Notes: a model not told the origin generated them from the letters alone. A stretch of DNA of 64,000 bases from Globodera rostochiensis (GCA_018350325.1 JAEVLN010000002.1:2382295-2446294), one strand, 5' to 3'; numbered from the stretch's first letter, positions 1 to 11,719 are shown. Numbers and translations: made by a program.

Positions 1-747
1 TTTTTGTTGCTGACGGGGGGCAGCAGAAACGGGAGGGGAAAGGCGGAAAGGCACCCCCCCCCCTCCACCCACCCCCATCGCCCAAAGGCAATTGAATAAG
101 TGCCCAAGGGATGAAGAAGCAAGCGACCCCCCCCCCCCCCCCGACTTTCTGTCACTTGGACGCAATTGGTGGAGCGATGATGGCACATTAAAAGGGGGGG
201 TGTGAGGAGATGCGTTGTCGCGAAAGGGTGAGCAAGAAAATTTGGCACAAACGAACAAAGCACAAACCAAGTACATCAGCTTCGCGGACAGGAACATAAA
301 AGCGGGAAAAGTGCAGGAATGAGCAAAACAGCAAAAAAAAGTGAATGTGAGGAGAGAGATGACATCCCCCCCCCATTCATTCATCAACCTCCGTTTACTC
401 GTTGGCAGAAAGGTGGAATAAATGAGCCGCCGGAGAGAAATGTTGGGACGGGCGGATGTCCTCGCCGGAGGGAATAAACACGGGGGCAAGGCAAGCGGGA
501 GTCGATCACTTACGCGCAAAAATAGGGAAAAAATAGAAGAAGTGGGGTGCCGTGATCTTCGCTGAGTAAAAACTTGAGAAAATAAGCGGCACGGCGGAGG
601 AGCCATGTCGCCGTGCGAATGGAATTGGCCCCAAAGGCCTGAAACAAACACTCCGGCGGTTTTTTTTCTGGTCTTTTTGCAAGAAATGTGGAAGAGAACG
701 TAAAATGCCACGATATGCTGAACGAAATAGCATTCGTCACGCAAATT
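1..747. other. Non-coding stretch, no gene seen
   Basis: No reading frame here has family similarity that I recognise. The stretch holds several C or G homopolymer runs (near 54-63, 127-142, 365-373) in purine-rich DNA. It ends where similarity to the inverted glutaminase copy begins, at about 748. Confidence 0.5.
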
Positions 748-1340
748 GAGTATTAACAAAAAAAAATTGTGCCCTTATTTTCTTTTATCCGTCCCAAATC
801 CCCAAAAATGTAAATGATTTTGGAATTGACTGAATAATATTGATCAAATAACCCCTTGGGGGCTCTAAATCAAAATAACCCCTTGGGGGGGGGGGGGCTC
901 TAAACCAAAATAACCCCTTAGGGGCTCTAATTGTTTAAGTCCTTTTTTTGAACAGATTTTTGTCCGAAAAAAAGACAGCCGATCGGAACTACGCGTTGTC
1001 CTACATGAAGGTGATTTTGATTTTTTTGTTTTTGCCTCAAGGCAAAACTTTTTCCCCCGCGTTGTTGTACTCGCTGAAAAACGTTTGTTGTGCAGGAGAA
1101 CAAATGCTTTCCGCCCGATTGTGCCACGCTTCGGGAAGAGTTGGACTTTTATTTCCAATTGTGCTCGCTGGAGACGCACTGCACGGCCGCCGTTATGGCC
1201 GCCACAATGGCAAACGGAGGTGAAGCACTGTGGATGGCACATTCTTTGAATTTCACACAATTTAAAAGCGGGATTTAAAGAATTGTAACCAATACAAAAT
1301 GTTAAATCAAAGTTCAAACCAATGGTCGGATTAAGCTATA
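748..1340 (+). pseudogene. Glutaminase exon fragment, degenerate inverted copy
   Basis: This segment is the reverse-complement counterpart of 51.06-51.66 kb in the intact glutaminase gene, including the flanking intron with its 'aaccccttggggg' repeats. After an acceptor near 956 it encodes [18 protein letters not shown]. After the acceptor near 1096 it encodes [20 protein letters not shown] and the start of the next helix, both recognisable as the serine-dependent glutaminase fold. Compared with the intact copy it has lost one Tyr codon (SYMK against SYYMK) and a second codon near 1182. No promoter-proximal or downstream exons follow in order. The next glutaminase pieces on this strand are exons that should come earlier in the protein, so the locus cannot make glutaminase. 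I read it as a decayed, rearranged duplicate. Confidence 0.8.
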
Positions 1341-1380
1341 AAGTTATATAACTCCTTGAGAAGTATTGGCCATTTTGTTT

Positions 1381-1856
1381 CAGACCCCCACAAAGTGTTC
1401 ACGACGCCCCACCCGCTTGTCAATGCGCAGCAGCACAACCACCAGCAGCGTCAATCGCAGTTTCCATACGACGGGAAACGGCACTTTTCCAACGGATTCC
1501 ATGCCGCCCCGGCCAAATTGGGCCACAAAACGGTGCAGGCGATTGATGACCATCAGTTGGCGAACGAACTCGCTGCGCCAGGTCTGCAAATGATCTGCGC
1601 GCCCGACTGCGAGCCGAAGGCATTTGTCATTTTGGTATTGGAAAAATGGACTAAAAAATTAACATACTAGTACAAATTAAGCGACAACTCCAATTTTCAG
1701 ATTGACTTTGTGTACAGTGATTTTGACGTTCGTTCACTGTCCGTTCGTGGTCAACTGACCGATGACAATGTGATGAATGCGCTGTACGCCGCCAAAAAGT
1801 ACGCCATCGACGCCCACGGTTTCTGGGCAAATTCACGCTCCAAACACACTGTGCAG
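1381..1856 (+). pseudogene. BTB/POZ-domain exons (BTBD-like), probably a fragment
   Basis: Two exons can be joined. The first ends at 1634 with ...CEPKAFVIL. The second (1701-1856) begins IDFVYSDFDV and continues LTDDNVMNALYAAKKYAI. The joined string matches the BTB/POZ core of BTBD-type proteins, where an 'EPxAFLxLLxFxYSD' strand and helix precede 'TLYAAKKYxVPAL'. The splice sites are plausible (ttg|gtattg and ttttcag|att). The N-terminal half of the BTB fold is not convincing in one frame, and after YAIDAH the sequence no longer looks like the family. No BACK domain follows. The exons sit between two glutaminase fragments, so this is probably a displaced fragment and not a working gene. BTB assignment is by family knowledge; the pseudogene status is inferred. 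Confidence 0.5.
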
Positions 1857-2384
1857 GTGATTTATAAATTCAAATTTAATTAATTATTAATCAAATAAAT
1901 TATTGTTTAATTCTACTTGTGGTGTGCTTTTTGGGGAAGGGCCTCCCATGGGGTCCCGACTCCCGGGGTTCATTCGGGGATGTACGGGGAGTACCTTTCC
2001 CGGAGATTCGATCGGTGGGGAAGCCTTCACGTTGTCCCCCTTCCTTCCCTGTTCCATTCTCCGATCACTCTGGTCTCCAAAAGGTTTATTGATCAAAGGC
2101 TTTTACATCCGAATGTTCCAAAACGTACAGTATGAAGATTGAGAATTGCCGGAGGGGGCGGTCTCTTTCGAGGGGAAGAACAAACAATGTGTGGGGAAAA
2201 GTGGGGCAATGGCAGCTTGCGATAAGTCTGTGGGCGTTATTCCTCCCTCGAGACTCTCATCCGCCGTTCTTCTTCTTCTTCTTCTTCCCGATTGTACATA
2301 TCACATACTTATTAATCAAATATTTCAGCGTTTTTTGACCCTTTCCTCCAAACGGTTCGTGGCACATTTGGGGGTTTAAAAATA
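1857..2384. other. Unassigned spacer between gene fragments
   Basis: This is AT-rich DNA followed by a G/C-rich tract (about 1905-2300) with open frames on + but no family similarity that I recognise. A (CTT)n microsatellite lies at about 2269-2287. Similarity to the inverted glutaminase copy resumes at about 2385. Confidence 0.4.
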
Positions 2385-2895
2385 TTAAAGATCAGATTTT
2401 GGCATAATTTATGTTATTAATTAATGGATTTTAAATGTTTTATAATAGTTTTGTCGTCCTTTTAGGCATTCAATTATGCGATTGTGGCCTCCGATTTGGG
2501 CGAGTCCGGGCGGCTGTTCAATGAAATTTGTTTGGACCCAAACGGTAAAAATAAATGTGTTTTTTAAATGTTTTTTAAAACATTTTAATTCATTTCTTTG
2601 ACCGCTTTAGGAAAGCCGCACAATCCGATGATAAACTCGGGCGCAATTATTGTCACTTCGTTGCTGAAGAAAGGCGTGCCAATGGCCGACCGATACGATT
2701 TTGTAACAATTTTAATTTTGAGAATTGAATTTGGCGGTTAATTTTTTGGTGGTTTCAAAGAGTGGAAGCGGGCGAACGCGACGGTTGTTGCTGGAGGAGG
2801 TGGGTGCCATGTCGGTGGAGTCGCCGCTCACTCGTCGAGTTCAAGCAGTACAGACGCCGCACCGCCTTGCCACCAGATGAGCGCGGGAAATTGAG
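2385..2895 (+). pseudogene. Glutaminase fragments: three exons in shuffled context
   Basis: Three pieces of glutaminase lie in sequence. 2465-2544 encodes [12 protein letters not shown] then [14 protein letters not shown], with about 30 nt ([11 protein letters not shown] in the intact gene) missing from the middle. 2612-2702 encodes [20 protein letters not shown], including the active-site Asn of the NSG motif. 2764-2895 reads [19 protein letters not shown] and continues into a diverged C-terminal tail. Six or more intervening exons of the intact gene are absent between the second and third pieces. The segment is inverted relative to the intact gene on the opposite strand. It is a deletion derivative of a duplicated copy. 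Confidence 0.82.
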
Positions 2896-3848
2896 GCATC
2901 ATAAAAACGCATTCTAAACAATGACCGATCTCACAAATCAGCAGCATTTCAGCTCTAATCCAGACACTATTTGCATAAAATGGCATGAGAAATTAATTTT
3001 TTTTTTAAATTTTATTTTATGTCTGTCACATTTCTCTCTTGGAATAAAGAATCGCCCGGGAGCAATCAAAACTGAACTCTAATGACCCCGCAAGGCGAGT
3101 CATTTTGCATTAACTAATAGGGGGAGAGGATTTTTGATTATTTAATTACATATTTTTTCTGCTAATTTGCTGAGATGTGCATCAAAAACATGTTTTTAGT
3201 CTGTGGGGGAAGGAAAAATTCATTGGGAGTAAACCGAAAAATATGATCGAATACAATTCGCGCATGCATCGCCCGAGGGGATGGGGGGGGGGAACGAACG
3301 GAAATAGCTTTTGACAGCCACTAAAACAGTTTAGCGGTGCAGAATCCGAAATTTGCCACAGTATAAATTGCGGCCCCCCCCCAAATTATGCTTTTTGTTT
3401 TGTTCCCGCCGATTTAAAAGCATGCCGCCACAAATGTTTGTCCAATGAATGCCAAAGCCGTCCCCCCCCTCCCCCCTTAATCTTTTCCAATGCCAAAGAT
3501 CGCCGTCTGTTACCATTTTCCCTTTGTTGTGTACCGCTACAATCCCTCTGGCGCTTTGAGCTTTGTCGCCCGCCCGCCTCTCTCGCGCCGCCATTTAAGC
3601 CCACCCAAATTTTCACGATCCCAATTTATGTTAATAATATAATGTCCCCCTTTTCCTTTCACATCTTTTGAATAATAGGACTCGACTTCAGCACTCGTCC
3701 CCCACCCATTCCTTTTCTGTTCATAATGATCCACATTTCATTGATCCTCTGGCCACCTGCTATCCCCCCCCCCCCTCACTCACCCTTTGTATATTATCTT
3801 AAAACCCGAGCAGTGGTGCCGAACCGATTTTCCTTGGGTGGGTAATTC
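2761..3848 (+). repeat. Inverted-duplication arm downstream of glutaminase
   Basis: From the C-terminal exon through the 3' flank (for example the sequence complementary to 'agatcggtcattgtttaga'), this arm is the reverse complement of about 48.11-49.24 kb, with small indels and different homopolymer lengths. Together with 748-1340 and 2385-2760, it shows that one segment around the glutaminase 3' half was copied in opposite orientation about 46 kb away. Confidence 0.8.
3166..3848 (+). repeat. ~680-bp direct repeat, copy 1 (left of satellite)
   Basis: The sequence beginning TTTGCTGAGATGTGCATCAA and ending at GGGTGGGTAAT recurs almost exactly at 7378-8068 and, inverted, at about 48.11-48.81 kb. 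The copies differ mainly in homopolymer lengths and single bases. No coding function is recognised; open frames on both strands are low complexity. Confidence 0.85.
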
Positions 3849-6800
3849 CGGAAAAAGTAGTCGTTCTTGGCCCGATAATCCCCACATCAGGGAGTAATAG
3901 GTACCCCCTTATCAACCGGGCATTCTGCCTGATTTGTGCTCAAAATATCCGCTTGTGTTGACGGAAAAAGGTAGTCGTTCTTGGCCCGGATAATCCACCC
4001 ACATCAGGGAGTAATAGGTACCCCCTTATCAACCGGGCATTCTGCCTGATTTGTGCTCAAAATATCCGCTTGTGTTGACGGAAAAAGGTAGTCGTTCTTG
4101 GCCCAGATAATCCCCCCACATCAGGGAGTAATAGGTACCCCCTTATCAACCGGGCATTCTGCCTGATTTGTGCTCAAAATATCCGCTTGTGTTGACGGAA
4201 AAAGGTAGTCGTTCTTGGCCCAGATAATCCCCCCACATCAGGGAGTAATAGGTACCCCCTTATCAACCGGGCATTCTGCCTGATTTAGGTGCCAAATATC
4301 CGCTTGTGTTGACGGAAAAAGGTAGTCGTTCTTGGCCCAGATAATCCCCCCACATCAGGGAGTAATAGGTACCCCCTTATCAACCGGGCATTCTGCCTGA
4401 TTTGTGCTCAAAATATCCGCTTGTGTTGACGGAAAAAGGTAGTCGTTCTTGGCCCAGATAATCCCCCCACATCAGGGAGTAATAGGTACCCCCTTATCAA
4501 CCGGGCATTCTGCCTGATTTGTGCTCAAAATATCCGCTTGTGTTGACGGAAAAAGGTAGTCGTTCTTGGCCCAGATAATCCCCCCACATCAGGGAGTAAT
4601 AGGTACCCCCTTATCAACCGGGCATTCTGCCTGATTTGTGCTCAAAATATCCGCTTGTGTTGACGGAAAAAGGTAGTCGTTCTTGGCCCAGATAATCCCC
4701 CCACATCAGGGAGTAATAGGTACCCCCTTATCAACCGGGCATTCTGCCTGATTTGTGCTCAAAATATCCGCTTGTGTTGACGGAAAAAGGTAGTCGTTCT
4801 TGGCCCAGATAATCCCCCCACATCAGGGAGTAATAGGTACCCCCTTATCAACCGGGCATTCTGCCTGATTTGTGCTCAAAATATCCGCTTGTGTTGACGG
4901 AAAAAGGTAGTCGTTCTTGGCCCAGATAATCCCCCCACATCAGGGAGTAATAGGTACCCCCTTATCAACCGGGCATTCTGCCTGATTTGTGCTCAAAATA
5001 TCCGCTTGTGTTGACGGAAAAAGGTAGTCGTTCTTGGCCCAGATAATCCCATACATCAGGGAGTAATAGGTACCCCCTTATCAACCGGGCATTCTGCCTG
5101 ATTTGTGCTCAAAATATCCGCTTGTGTTGACGGAAAAAGGTAGTCGTTCTTGGCCCGGATAATCCCCCCACATCAGGGAGTAATAGGTACCCCCTTATCA
5201 ACCGGGCATTCTGCCTGATTTGTGCTCAAAATATCCGCTTGTGTTGACGGAAAAAGGTAGTCGTTCTTGGCCCAGATAATCCCCCCACATCAGGGAGTAA
5301 TAGGTACCCCCTTATCAACCGGGCATTCTGCCTGATTTGTGCTCAAAATATCCGCTTGTGTTGACGGAAAAAGGTAGTCGTTCTTGGCCCAGATAATCCC
5401 CCCACATCAGGGAGTAATATGTACCCCCTTATCAACCGGGCATTCTGCCTGATTTGTGCTCAAAATATCCGCTTGTGTTGACGGAAAAAGGTAGTCATTC
5501 TTGGCCCGGATAATCCCCCCACATCAGGGAGTAATAGGTACCCCCTTATCTACCGGGCATTCTGCCTGATTTGTGCTCAAAATATCCGCTTGTGTTGACG
5601 GAAAAAGGTAGTCGTTCTTGGCCCGGATAATCCCCCCACATCAGGGAGTAATAGGTACCCCCTTATCAACCGGGCATTCTGCCTGATTAGTGCTCAAAAT
5701 ATCCGCTTGTGTTGACGGAAAAAGGTAGTCGTTCTTGGCCCAGATAATCCACCCACATCAGGGAGTAATAGGTACCCCCTTATCAACCGGGCATTCTGCC
5801 TGATTTGTGCTCAAAATATCCGCTTGTGTTGACGGAAAAAGGTAGTCGTTCTTGGCCCGGATAATCCCCCCACATCAGGGAGTAATAGGTACCCCCTTAT
5901 CAACCGGGCATTCTGCCTGATTTGTGCTCAAAATATCCGCTTGTGTTGACGGAAAAAGGTAGTCGTTCTTGGCCCGGATAATCCCCCCACATCAGGGAGT
6001 AATAGGTACCCCCTTATCAACCGGGCATTCTGCCTGATTTGTGCTCAAAATATCCGCTTGTGTTGACGGAAAAAGGTAGTCGTTCTTGGCCCGATAATCC
6101 CCCCACATCAGGGAGTAATAGGTACCCCCTTATCAACCGGGCATTCTGCCTGATTAGTGCTCAAAATATCCGCTTGTGTTGACGGAAAAAGGTAGTCGTT
6201 CTTGGCCCAGATAATCCCCCCACATCAGGGAGTAATAGGTACCCCCTTATCAACCGGGCATTCTGCCTGATTTGTGCTCAAAATATCCGCTTGTGTTGAC
6301 GGAAAAAGGTAGTCGTTCTTGGCCCAGATAATCCCCCCACATCAGGGAGTAATAGGTAACCCCCTTATCAACCGGGCATTCTGCCTGATTTGTGCTCAAA
6401 ATATCCGCTTGTGTTGACGGAAAAAGGTAGTCGTTCTTGGCCCAGATAATCCCCCCACATCAGGGAGTAATAGGTACCCCCTTATCAACCGGGCATTCTG
6501 CCTGATTTGTGCTCAAAATATCCGCTTGTGTTGACGGAAAAAGGTAGTCGTTCTTGGCCCAGATAATCCCCCCACATCAGGGAGTAATAGGTACCCCCTT
6601 ATCAACTGGGCATTCTACCTATTTGTGCTCAAAATATCCGCTTGTGTTGACGGAAAAAGGTAGTCGTTCTTGGCCCGGATAATCCCCCCACATCAGGGAG
6701 TAATATGTACCCCCTTATCAACCGGGCATTCTGCCTGATTAGTGCTCAAAATATCCGCTTGTGTTGACGGAAAAAGGTAGTCGTTCTTAGCCCAGATAAT

Positions 6801-7377
6801 CCCCCCACATCAGGGAGTAATAGGTACCCCCTTATGAACCGGGCATTCTGCCTAATTTGTGCTCAAAATATCCGCTTGTGTTGACGGAAAAAGGTAGTCG
6901 TTCTTGGCCCAGATAATCCCCCCACATCAGGGAGTAATAGGTACCCCCTTATGAACCGGGCATTCTGCCTGATTTGTGCTCAAAATATCCGCTTGTGTTG
7001 ACGGAAAAAGGTAGTCGTTCTTGGCCCAGATAATCCTCCCACATCAGGGAGTAATAGGTACCCCCTTATCAACCGGGCATTCTGCCTGATTTGTGCTCAA
7101 AATATCCGCTTGTGTTGACGGAAAAAGGTAGTCGTTCTTAGCCCAGATAATCCCCCCACATCAGGGAGTAATAGGTACCCCCTTATGAACCGGGCATTCT
7201 GCCTGATTTGTGCTCAAAATATCCGCTTGTGTTGACGGAAAAAGGTAGTCGTTCTTAGCCCAGATAATCCCCCCACATCAGGGAGTAATAGGTACCCCCT
7301 TATCAACTGGGCATTCTACCTATTTGTGCTCAAAATATCCGCTTGTGTTGACGGAAAAAGGTAGTCGTTCTTGGCCC
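3849..7377 (+). repeat. Satellite array, 117-bp monomer x ~30
   Basis: A head-to-tail array of a 117-bp unit containing GGTAGTCGTTCTTGGCCC, ATCAGGGAGTAATAGGTACC and ATCCGCTTGTGTTGACGG. Period measured from successive GGTAGTCG starts (3970, 4087) is 117. The array spans about 3,529 bp, or roughly 30.2 units. Variation is low and recurrent: CCCGGATA or CCCAGATA, GATTTGTGC or GATTAGTGC, ATCAACCGG or ATGAACCGG. Related variants cluster, as expected for local homogenisation. The last monomer stops after TTGGCCC, exactly where the second copy of the ~680-bp repeat starts. No transcript or protein is suggested. Confidence 0.97.
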
Positions 7378-8068
7378 TTTGCTGAGATGTGCATCAAAAA
7401 CATGTTTTTAGTCTGTGGGGGAAGGAAAAATTCATTGGGAGTAAACCGAAAAATATGATCGAATACAATTCGCGCATGCATCGCCCGAGGGGATGGGGGG
7501 GGAACGAACGGAAATAGCTTTTGACAGCCACTAAAACAGTTTAGCGGTGCAGAATCCGCAATTTGCCACAGTATAAATTGCGCCCCCCCCCCCAAATTAT
7601 GCTTTTTGTTTTGTTCCCGCCGATTTAAAAGCATGCCGCCACAAATGTTTGTCCAATGAATGCCAAGCCGTCCCCCCCCTCCCCCCTTAATCTTTTCCAA
7701 TGCCAAAGATCGCCCGTCTGTTACCATTTTCCCTTTGTTGTGTACCGCTACAATCCCTCTGGCGCTTTGAGCGTTTGTCGCCCGCCCGCCTCTCTCGCGC
7801 CGCCATTTAAGCCCACCCAAATTTTCACGATCGCCAATTTATGTTAATAATAATAATGTCCCCCTTTTCCTTTCACATCTTTTGAATAATAGGCACTCGA
7901 CTTCAGCACTCGTCCCCCACCCATTCCTTTTCTGTTCATAATGATCCACATTTCCATTGATCCTCTGGCCACCTGCTATCCCCCCCCCCACTCCACTCAC
8001 CCTTTGTATATTATTCTTAAAACCCGAGCAGTGGGTGCCGAAACCGATTTTCCTTTGGGTGGGTAATG
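7378..8068 (+). repeat. ~690-bp direct repeat, copy 2 (right of satellite)
   Basis: Second copy of the segment at 3166-3848, starting immediately at the end of the satellite array. It continues past the point where copy 1 is replaced by satellite (GGGTAATGTCCGACTGG here, GGGTAATTCCGG there), so copy 2 keeps the ancestral right junction. Confidence 0.85.
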
Positions 8069-8296
8069 TCCGACTGGCATTTTGTCCGAGGAGGCATTTG
8101 CCCGATTTACTACCGTCTAACCAGCCCCCACATCACTGAGCAGAGAGAGACCCACGGTTAAACACCCAAGCATGAAACAAGCGGTTCCTTTCCGATTAAC
8201 ATTTATCAGACGTATATCCAAAACAAATATATGAAAAACATCAACAATCCGCAATCAAATGAAGCCTTTTCCGGCAGCTCGATGATTCTTCATCAT

Positions 8297-8467
8297 TCAA
8301 TCGAGCTTCTTGAACCCAATATCGGAGGCGTACTCGCGGAAGCAGCGACGGCAGACATTCAGCGAATATTTCCGGATTAGCCCATGGTGGTTGGAGCAAA
8401 CGCGGCAAGAGCGCGAGCCGGGCCCGAACTTGCGCGGCCGAGACCAGTGAATGTTCTCATGGACCAT
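8297..8467 (-). CDS. rps-29: Small ribosomal subunit protein uS14 (RPS29)
   Basis: A single uninterrupted frame of 57 codons on the minus strand encodes a 56-residue protein starting [20 protein letters not shown] and ending [14 protein letters not shown]. This is the full length and sequence pattern of eukaryotic RPS29/uS14, a zinc-ribbon protein of the 40S head. The zinc ligands are seen as CRVC (about residues 21-24) and CRRC (about 39-42). The start is the only Met giving the family N-terminus. It lies 235 bp downstream of rps6 on the same strand, so the two could be co-transcribed. No intron is needed. Identification is secure. Confidence 0.97.
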   Translation of the reverse strand: MVHENIHWSRPRKFGPGSRSCRVCSNHHGLIRKYSLNVCRRCFREYASDIGFKKLD

Positions 8468-8702
8468 TTCAGCACAAAACCTTCTGTCGATTTAAATCTG
8501 TATTTGCTAAGAAAAAAGATCAGATTACGCATAACGGATTATCATAAAATATTGGGTCAGGTCATTAAACCTATCGAAAATGCGATAAATTAAATATTTG
8601 AAAACAATTCCGTCATTTCATCGCAAAACAATTAGCATTGTAACAACAACAAAGCATTGAAAACGACACGAAAACAGCCAAATCACATGCCGCCATCCCT
8701 CC

Positions 8703-10029
8703 TCAACCCTGCGAGTGCGATGCGGAGGAGTGACGACGAGCGACCTTTTCCGCTTGCTTTTCCTAAAAGTTCAAAATTCACTTCAATCCGACCCAATGGG
8801 GTTATGAAGCAATTCTTCCACCGAGGTTGGACCCAACCATTACAAAATGAGGAACGAAAGAATAATCGGTACGATCAAAATTTTATTGAAAAATACCCAT
8901 CCAAATCATACGAGATGTTGATTGGGGCCTTTAAGTCCGATCACTAAACCCAAACCTTGGCGTATTTGGTCAGCGTCTGGTGGTAAAGTGCGGCTTCCTC
9001 GCGTCGCTTCACACGGCGTTTGTTCTTCAGCGCAATGCGTCGGCGTTTCCGCTGCAGCGTTACCGGAGTGACCAAACGTTGAATTTTCGGCGTCTTCGTG
9101 CGTGGCTTCTTCCCTAAACAACAAAACACTTTTCTTTTTGTTACCGTCACCATTATTTGAAAAGTCGAAGCTTAATATAGCGTTTTCAAGAGCAATTAAT
9201 TAATTGATTAAGCATCGTGATCACATTCATTTTTGCATAAATTGGGGTTGGGGACAAGACGTACGTCAAGAGAAATTAAAAATTTAATGAACCATCCAAA
9301 CCTTCTTTGGCTGGCAGTGTGCGACGGATCACATACTTGCGCACATCATCCTCCTTGCCAAGGTTGAATAGACGGCGAATTTTGGTGGCACGCTTCGGGC
9401 CGAGACGACGAGGCACAACCTTGTCGGTCAGGCCTTCAATTTCCTGCTCACCTAAACGTTAAAATTTGAAGGATTGAATTCACAGACTTCCTGACTAAAT
9501 AATAAAGAATTCGTCCCAAACCTTTCTTCACAATGATCAGCGCGAGCACGGACATGTTCGAATCCACAATGCATCCGCGCACCGATTTGCGCTTGCGCTC
9601 GCCCTTCCGACGCTGGCGGTAGCAGGAATGTCCCTTGGAAAGCAGGAGACGCACACGCGCATTGGTGATCACACCCTGCTTCATGGGAAAGCCTTGCTTG
9701 TCGTTGCCGCCGGTGATTCGGAGCACATAGCCCTGAGATTGATTGATATCAAGTTTTAAGTTACCAATGTTAGGCTTTAGCGATTAAACATTTTTCGAAA
9801 TTTAGTTTCTGAATTCTCTAGTTATGGAATAGGAGCCACCAAAATTGTAAATAATGTGGTCAATCTTAAAATAGGATAAGCTTAAATTAACCTTCCATTC
9901 ATCGCCCAATGAGTCGGCCTCCACTTCCTGAGCCATGCGTTTATCGAAGAAAACGCGAAGCTTTTTTTCATCCTCAATCTCAATGAGTTTTTGCGCCCCA
10001 GTCGAGGGATATGCAATGTTCAATTTCAT
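8703..10029 (-). CDS. rps-6: Small ribosomal subunit protein eS6 (RPS6)
   Basis: Five exons join in frame: 9892-10029, 9522-9732, 9302-9451, 8956-9113 and 8703-8762. They give about 238 residues, slightly short of the usual 246-249. The N-terminus [20 protein letters not shown], the central [14 protein letters not shown] and the C-terminal [20 protein letters not shown] are diagnostic of RPS6, a 40S protein phosphorylated at C-terminal serines by S6 kinase. The last exon, [19 protein letters not shown], supplies the basic Ser-rich tail, with RRHSSASHS resembling the S6K sites. Without that exon, exon 4 would run into VWV and a stop. Several donors share a 'gtttgg' start. Upstream is the divergent vps25. 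Confidence 0.95.
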
Positions 10030-10818
10030 GTCCCCGGATAATAAAACTGCAGACAAATATTATAATAAATAATATAGCTCCAATTCCGACCCTAATTCCT
10101 GAAAAAAACGATTGCTGATTAGGAGTCGAAATAAGTGTGAACATGCATATATGATTCGGCAAAAAAAAATCAACACAAAACAAAATTGAGGACTAACAGA
10201 ATGGTAGGTTTGGAGTTGGATATTTTTTTTGACAATAAGTCGATAAACGGATTTTCCTATAGTTTCGAGGCCGTAGAATCCGAAATGACTTCCATTTCGA
10301 CCAGTTCCGTCCCTAAATCCAAATTCGAACATTTGTCTAAAATCGATTTCTAAATCAAACGTAATTTAAACGAAGTGAGCTTTAATTTTCGTCAAAAAAT
10401 GGGGGAGGGGGCCGCGCAAGCTTCATATTACCAGAAATTGTTACTTTTCAAATTAGAACCTCAAAAAGCATCCAAACTTTGATAGAAACAAACAAACAAA
10501 CTATCACAATAGCTTTTCCTCTCCCTCTTTTTTTCTCCCATTTTTCCTCTTTTGCTCATTTATATTACCGTAATTTTTTATTTCCCCAGTTTGGCATATT
10601 GTTTTCTAATTTCAAACGCTTTCTTTTCGAAACTTTCCAGTTACGCCCCCCGTTTTGTTTAATTTTCAATCCAAAAGCCGAAATTCTTATTGCTTTTCTC
10701 AACATATTTACGTTTATTTTCGCTGCCTTTTTTGTACTAAACTCCGAATGGACTTGTTTTTTATAAGTTAATCTTTTAATTCATTAGTTTAATTTGGATA
10801 TTTAATGTTGAACTTGCT
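10030..10818. promoter_or_regulatory. Divergent intergenic region between rps6 and vps25
   Basis: 789 bp separate the starts of rps6 (-) and vps25 (+), so this interval presumably carries both promoters. It is AT-rich with pyrimidine tracts on + (about 10510-10560). I see no repeat, RNA gene or recognisable protein. Confidence 0.4.
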
Positions 10819-11692
10819 ATGAGCTTCCAATGGCCTTGGCACTTTGATTTTCCTCCATTTTTCACGTAATTGATCTTTTAAAAAAGAATTCACAAAGTTT
10901 TGTGCCTTCTTTTAGCATCCAACCAAACCTCTCAACGCGCGACAAGCAGTTAAAAGCCTGGGCTCGTCTTGTGCTTGATTATTGTCAGGAAAATCGAATT
11001 TACTCTCTTGATTTGGAGGAAATTGCAAAGTCGGATTTATTCAATAACCGTCGTTTGAACAGTAAGCAATGAAGTTTGCTTTTTTTGGGGTTAAAAATAC
11101 TGAAAACTAGTGCCCGACCGAGATTGGAAATTTTATTGTTTTATAGTCGCACCAGCCGGGCACTAACGAAACATTCAATATTCAAACATTTTGTCTACCT
11201 TTTAACAATTAATTGAGTGTGTAACGGGTTGGGTTTGAATTTTGGAAACGTTTTAATTTAAGGACATTTGGACTGCGCAGGCATTCGTGCAGTGCTCGAC
11301 TTTCTTGAGCTGCAAAGTTTGTCTTTTCACTTTTAATCTTCATTCATTTGTTAATTTTTGTTCAGAGCACGTCGAGTGGAAGGACAAGTCGAAGTCGCGT
11401 TGCAACATTTATTGGCGAAGACCCGAAGAGTGGGGTCAATTGCTTTACGAGTGGGCCAATTCCATTGGGCTGTTGAACACGGTCGTTACGCTGTACGAGC
11501 TGACCCGGGGCGAGGACGTTGCGCAAGAATGTGAGTGCATAAGTTGAAATTGGAATTTAACGAGTCTGCTGTTCAGCTTTTTACGGGTTGGACAAGGACG
11601 TGCTGTTGAAAGGGCTCCAACATTTGGAGGACCAGGGCAAAGCGGTGCTGATTGACATTGACGGCGAGAAGGGCGGCGTCAAATTTTTGTGA
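10819..11692 (+). CDS. vps-25: ESCRT-II subunit VPS25
   Basis: Five exons (10819-10865, 10916-11061, 11281-11316, 11366-11530, 11577-11692) total 510 nt, encoding 169 residues; human VPS25 has 176. The protein begins MSFQWPWHFDFPPFFTIQPN, the PPFFTxQPN signature of the VPS25 N-terminus. It continues through DKQLKAWARLVLDYC and YWRRPEEWGQLLYEWA to end GEKGGVKFL. It has two winged-helix domains; the second contacts VPS20/CHMP6. The complex sorts ubiquitinated cargo at endosomes. Every splice junction keeps phase with consensus gt/ag. The stop lies only 27 nt before the ATG of trmt61a on the same strand, the arrangement expected of a tight nematode operon. Confidence 0.96.
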
Positions 11693-11719
11693 ATTTGCTA
11701 AACCAATTCATTTTTGGCC

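Noticed and set aside
3849..7377. CRISPR-like array
   Set aside because: The whole 117-bp unit repeats with no unique spacers, and the genome is eukaryotic; it is a satellite.
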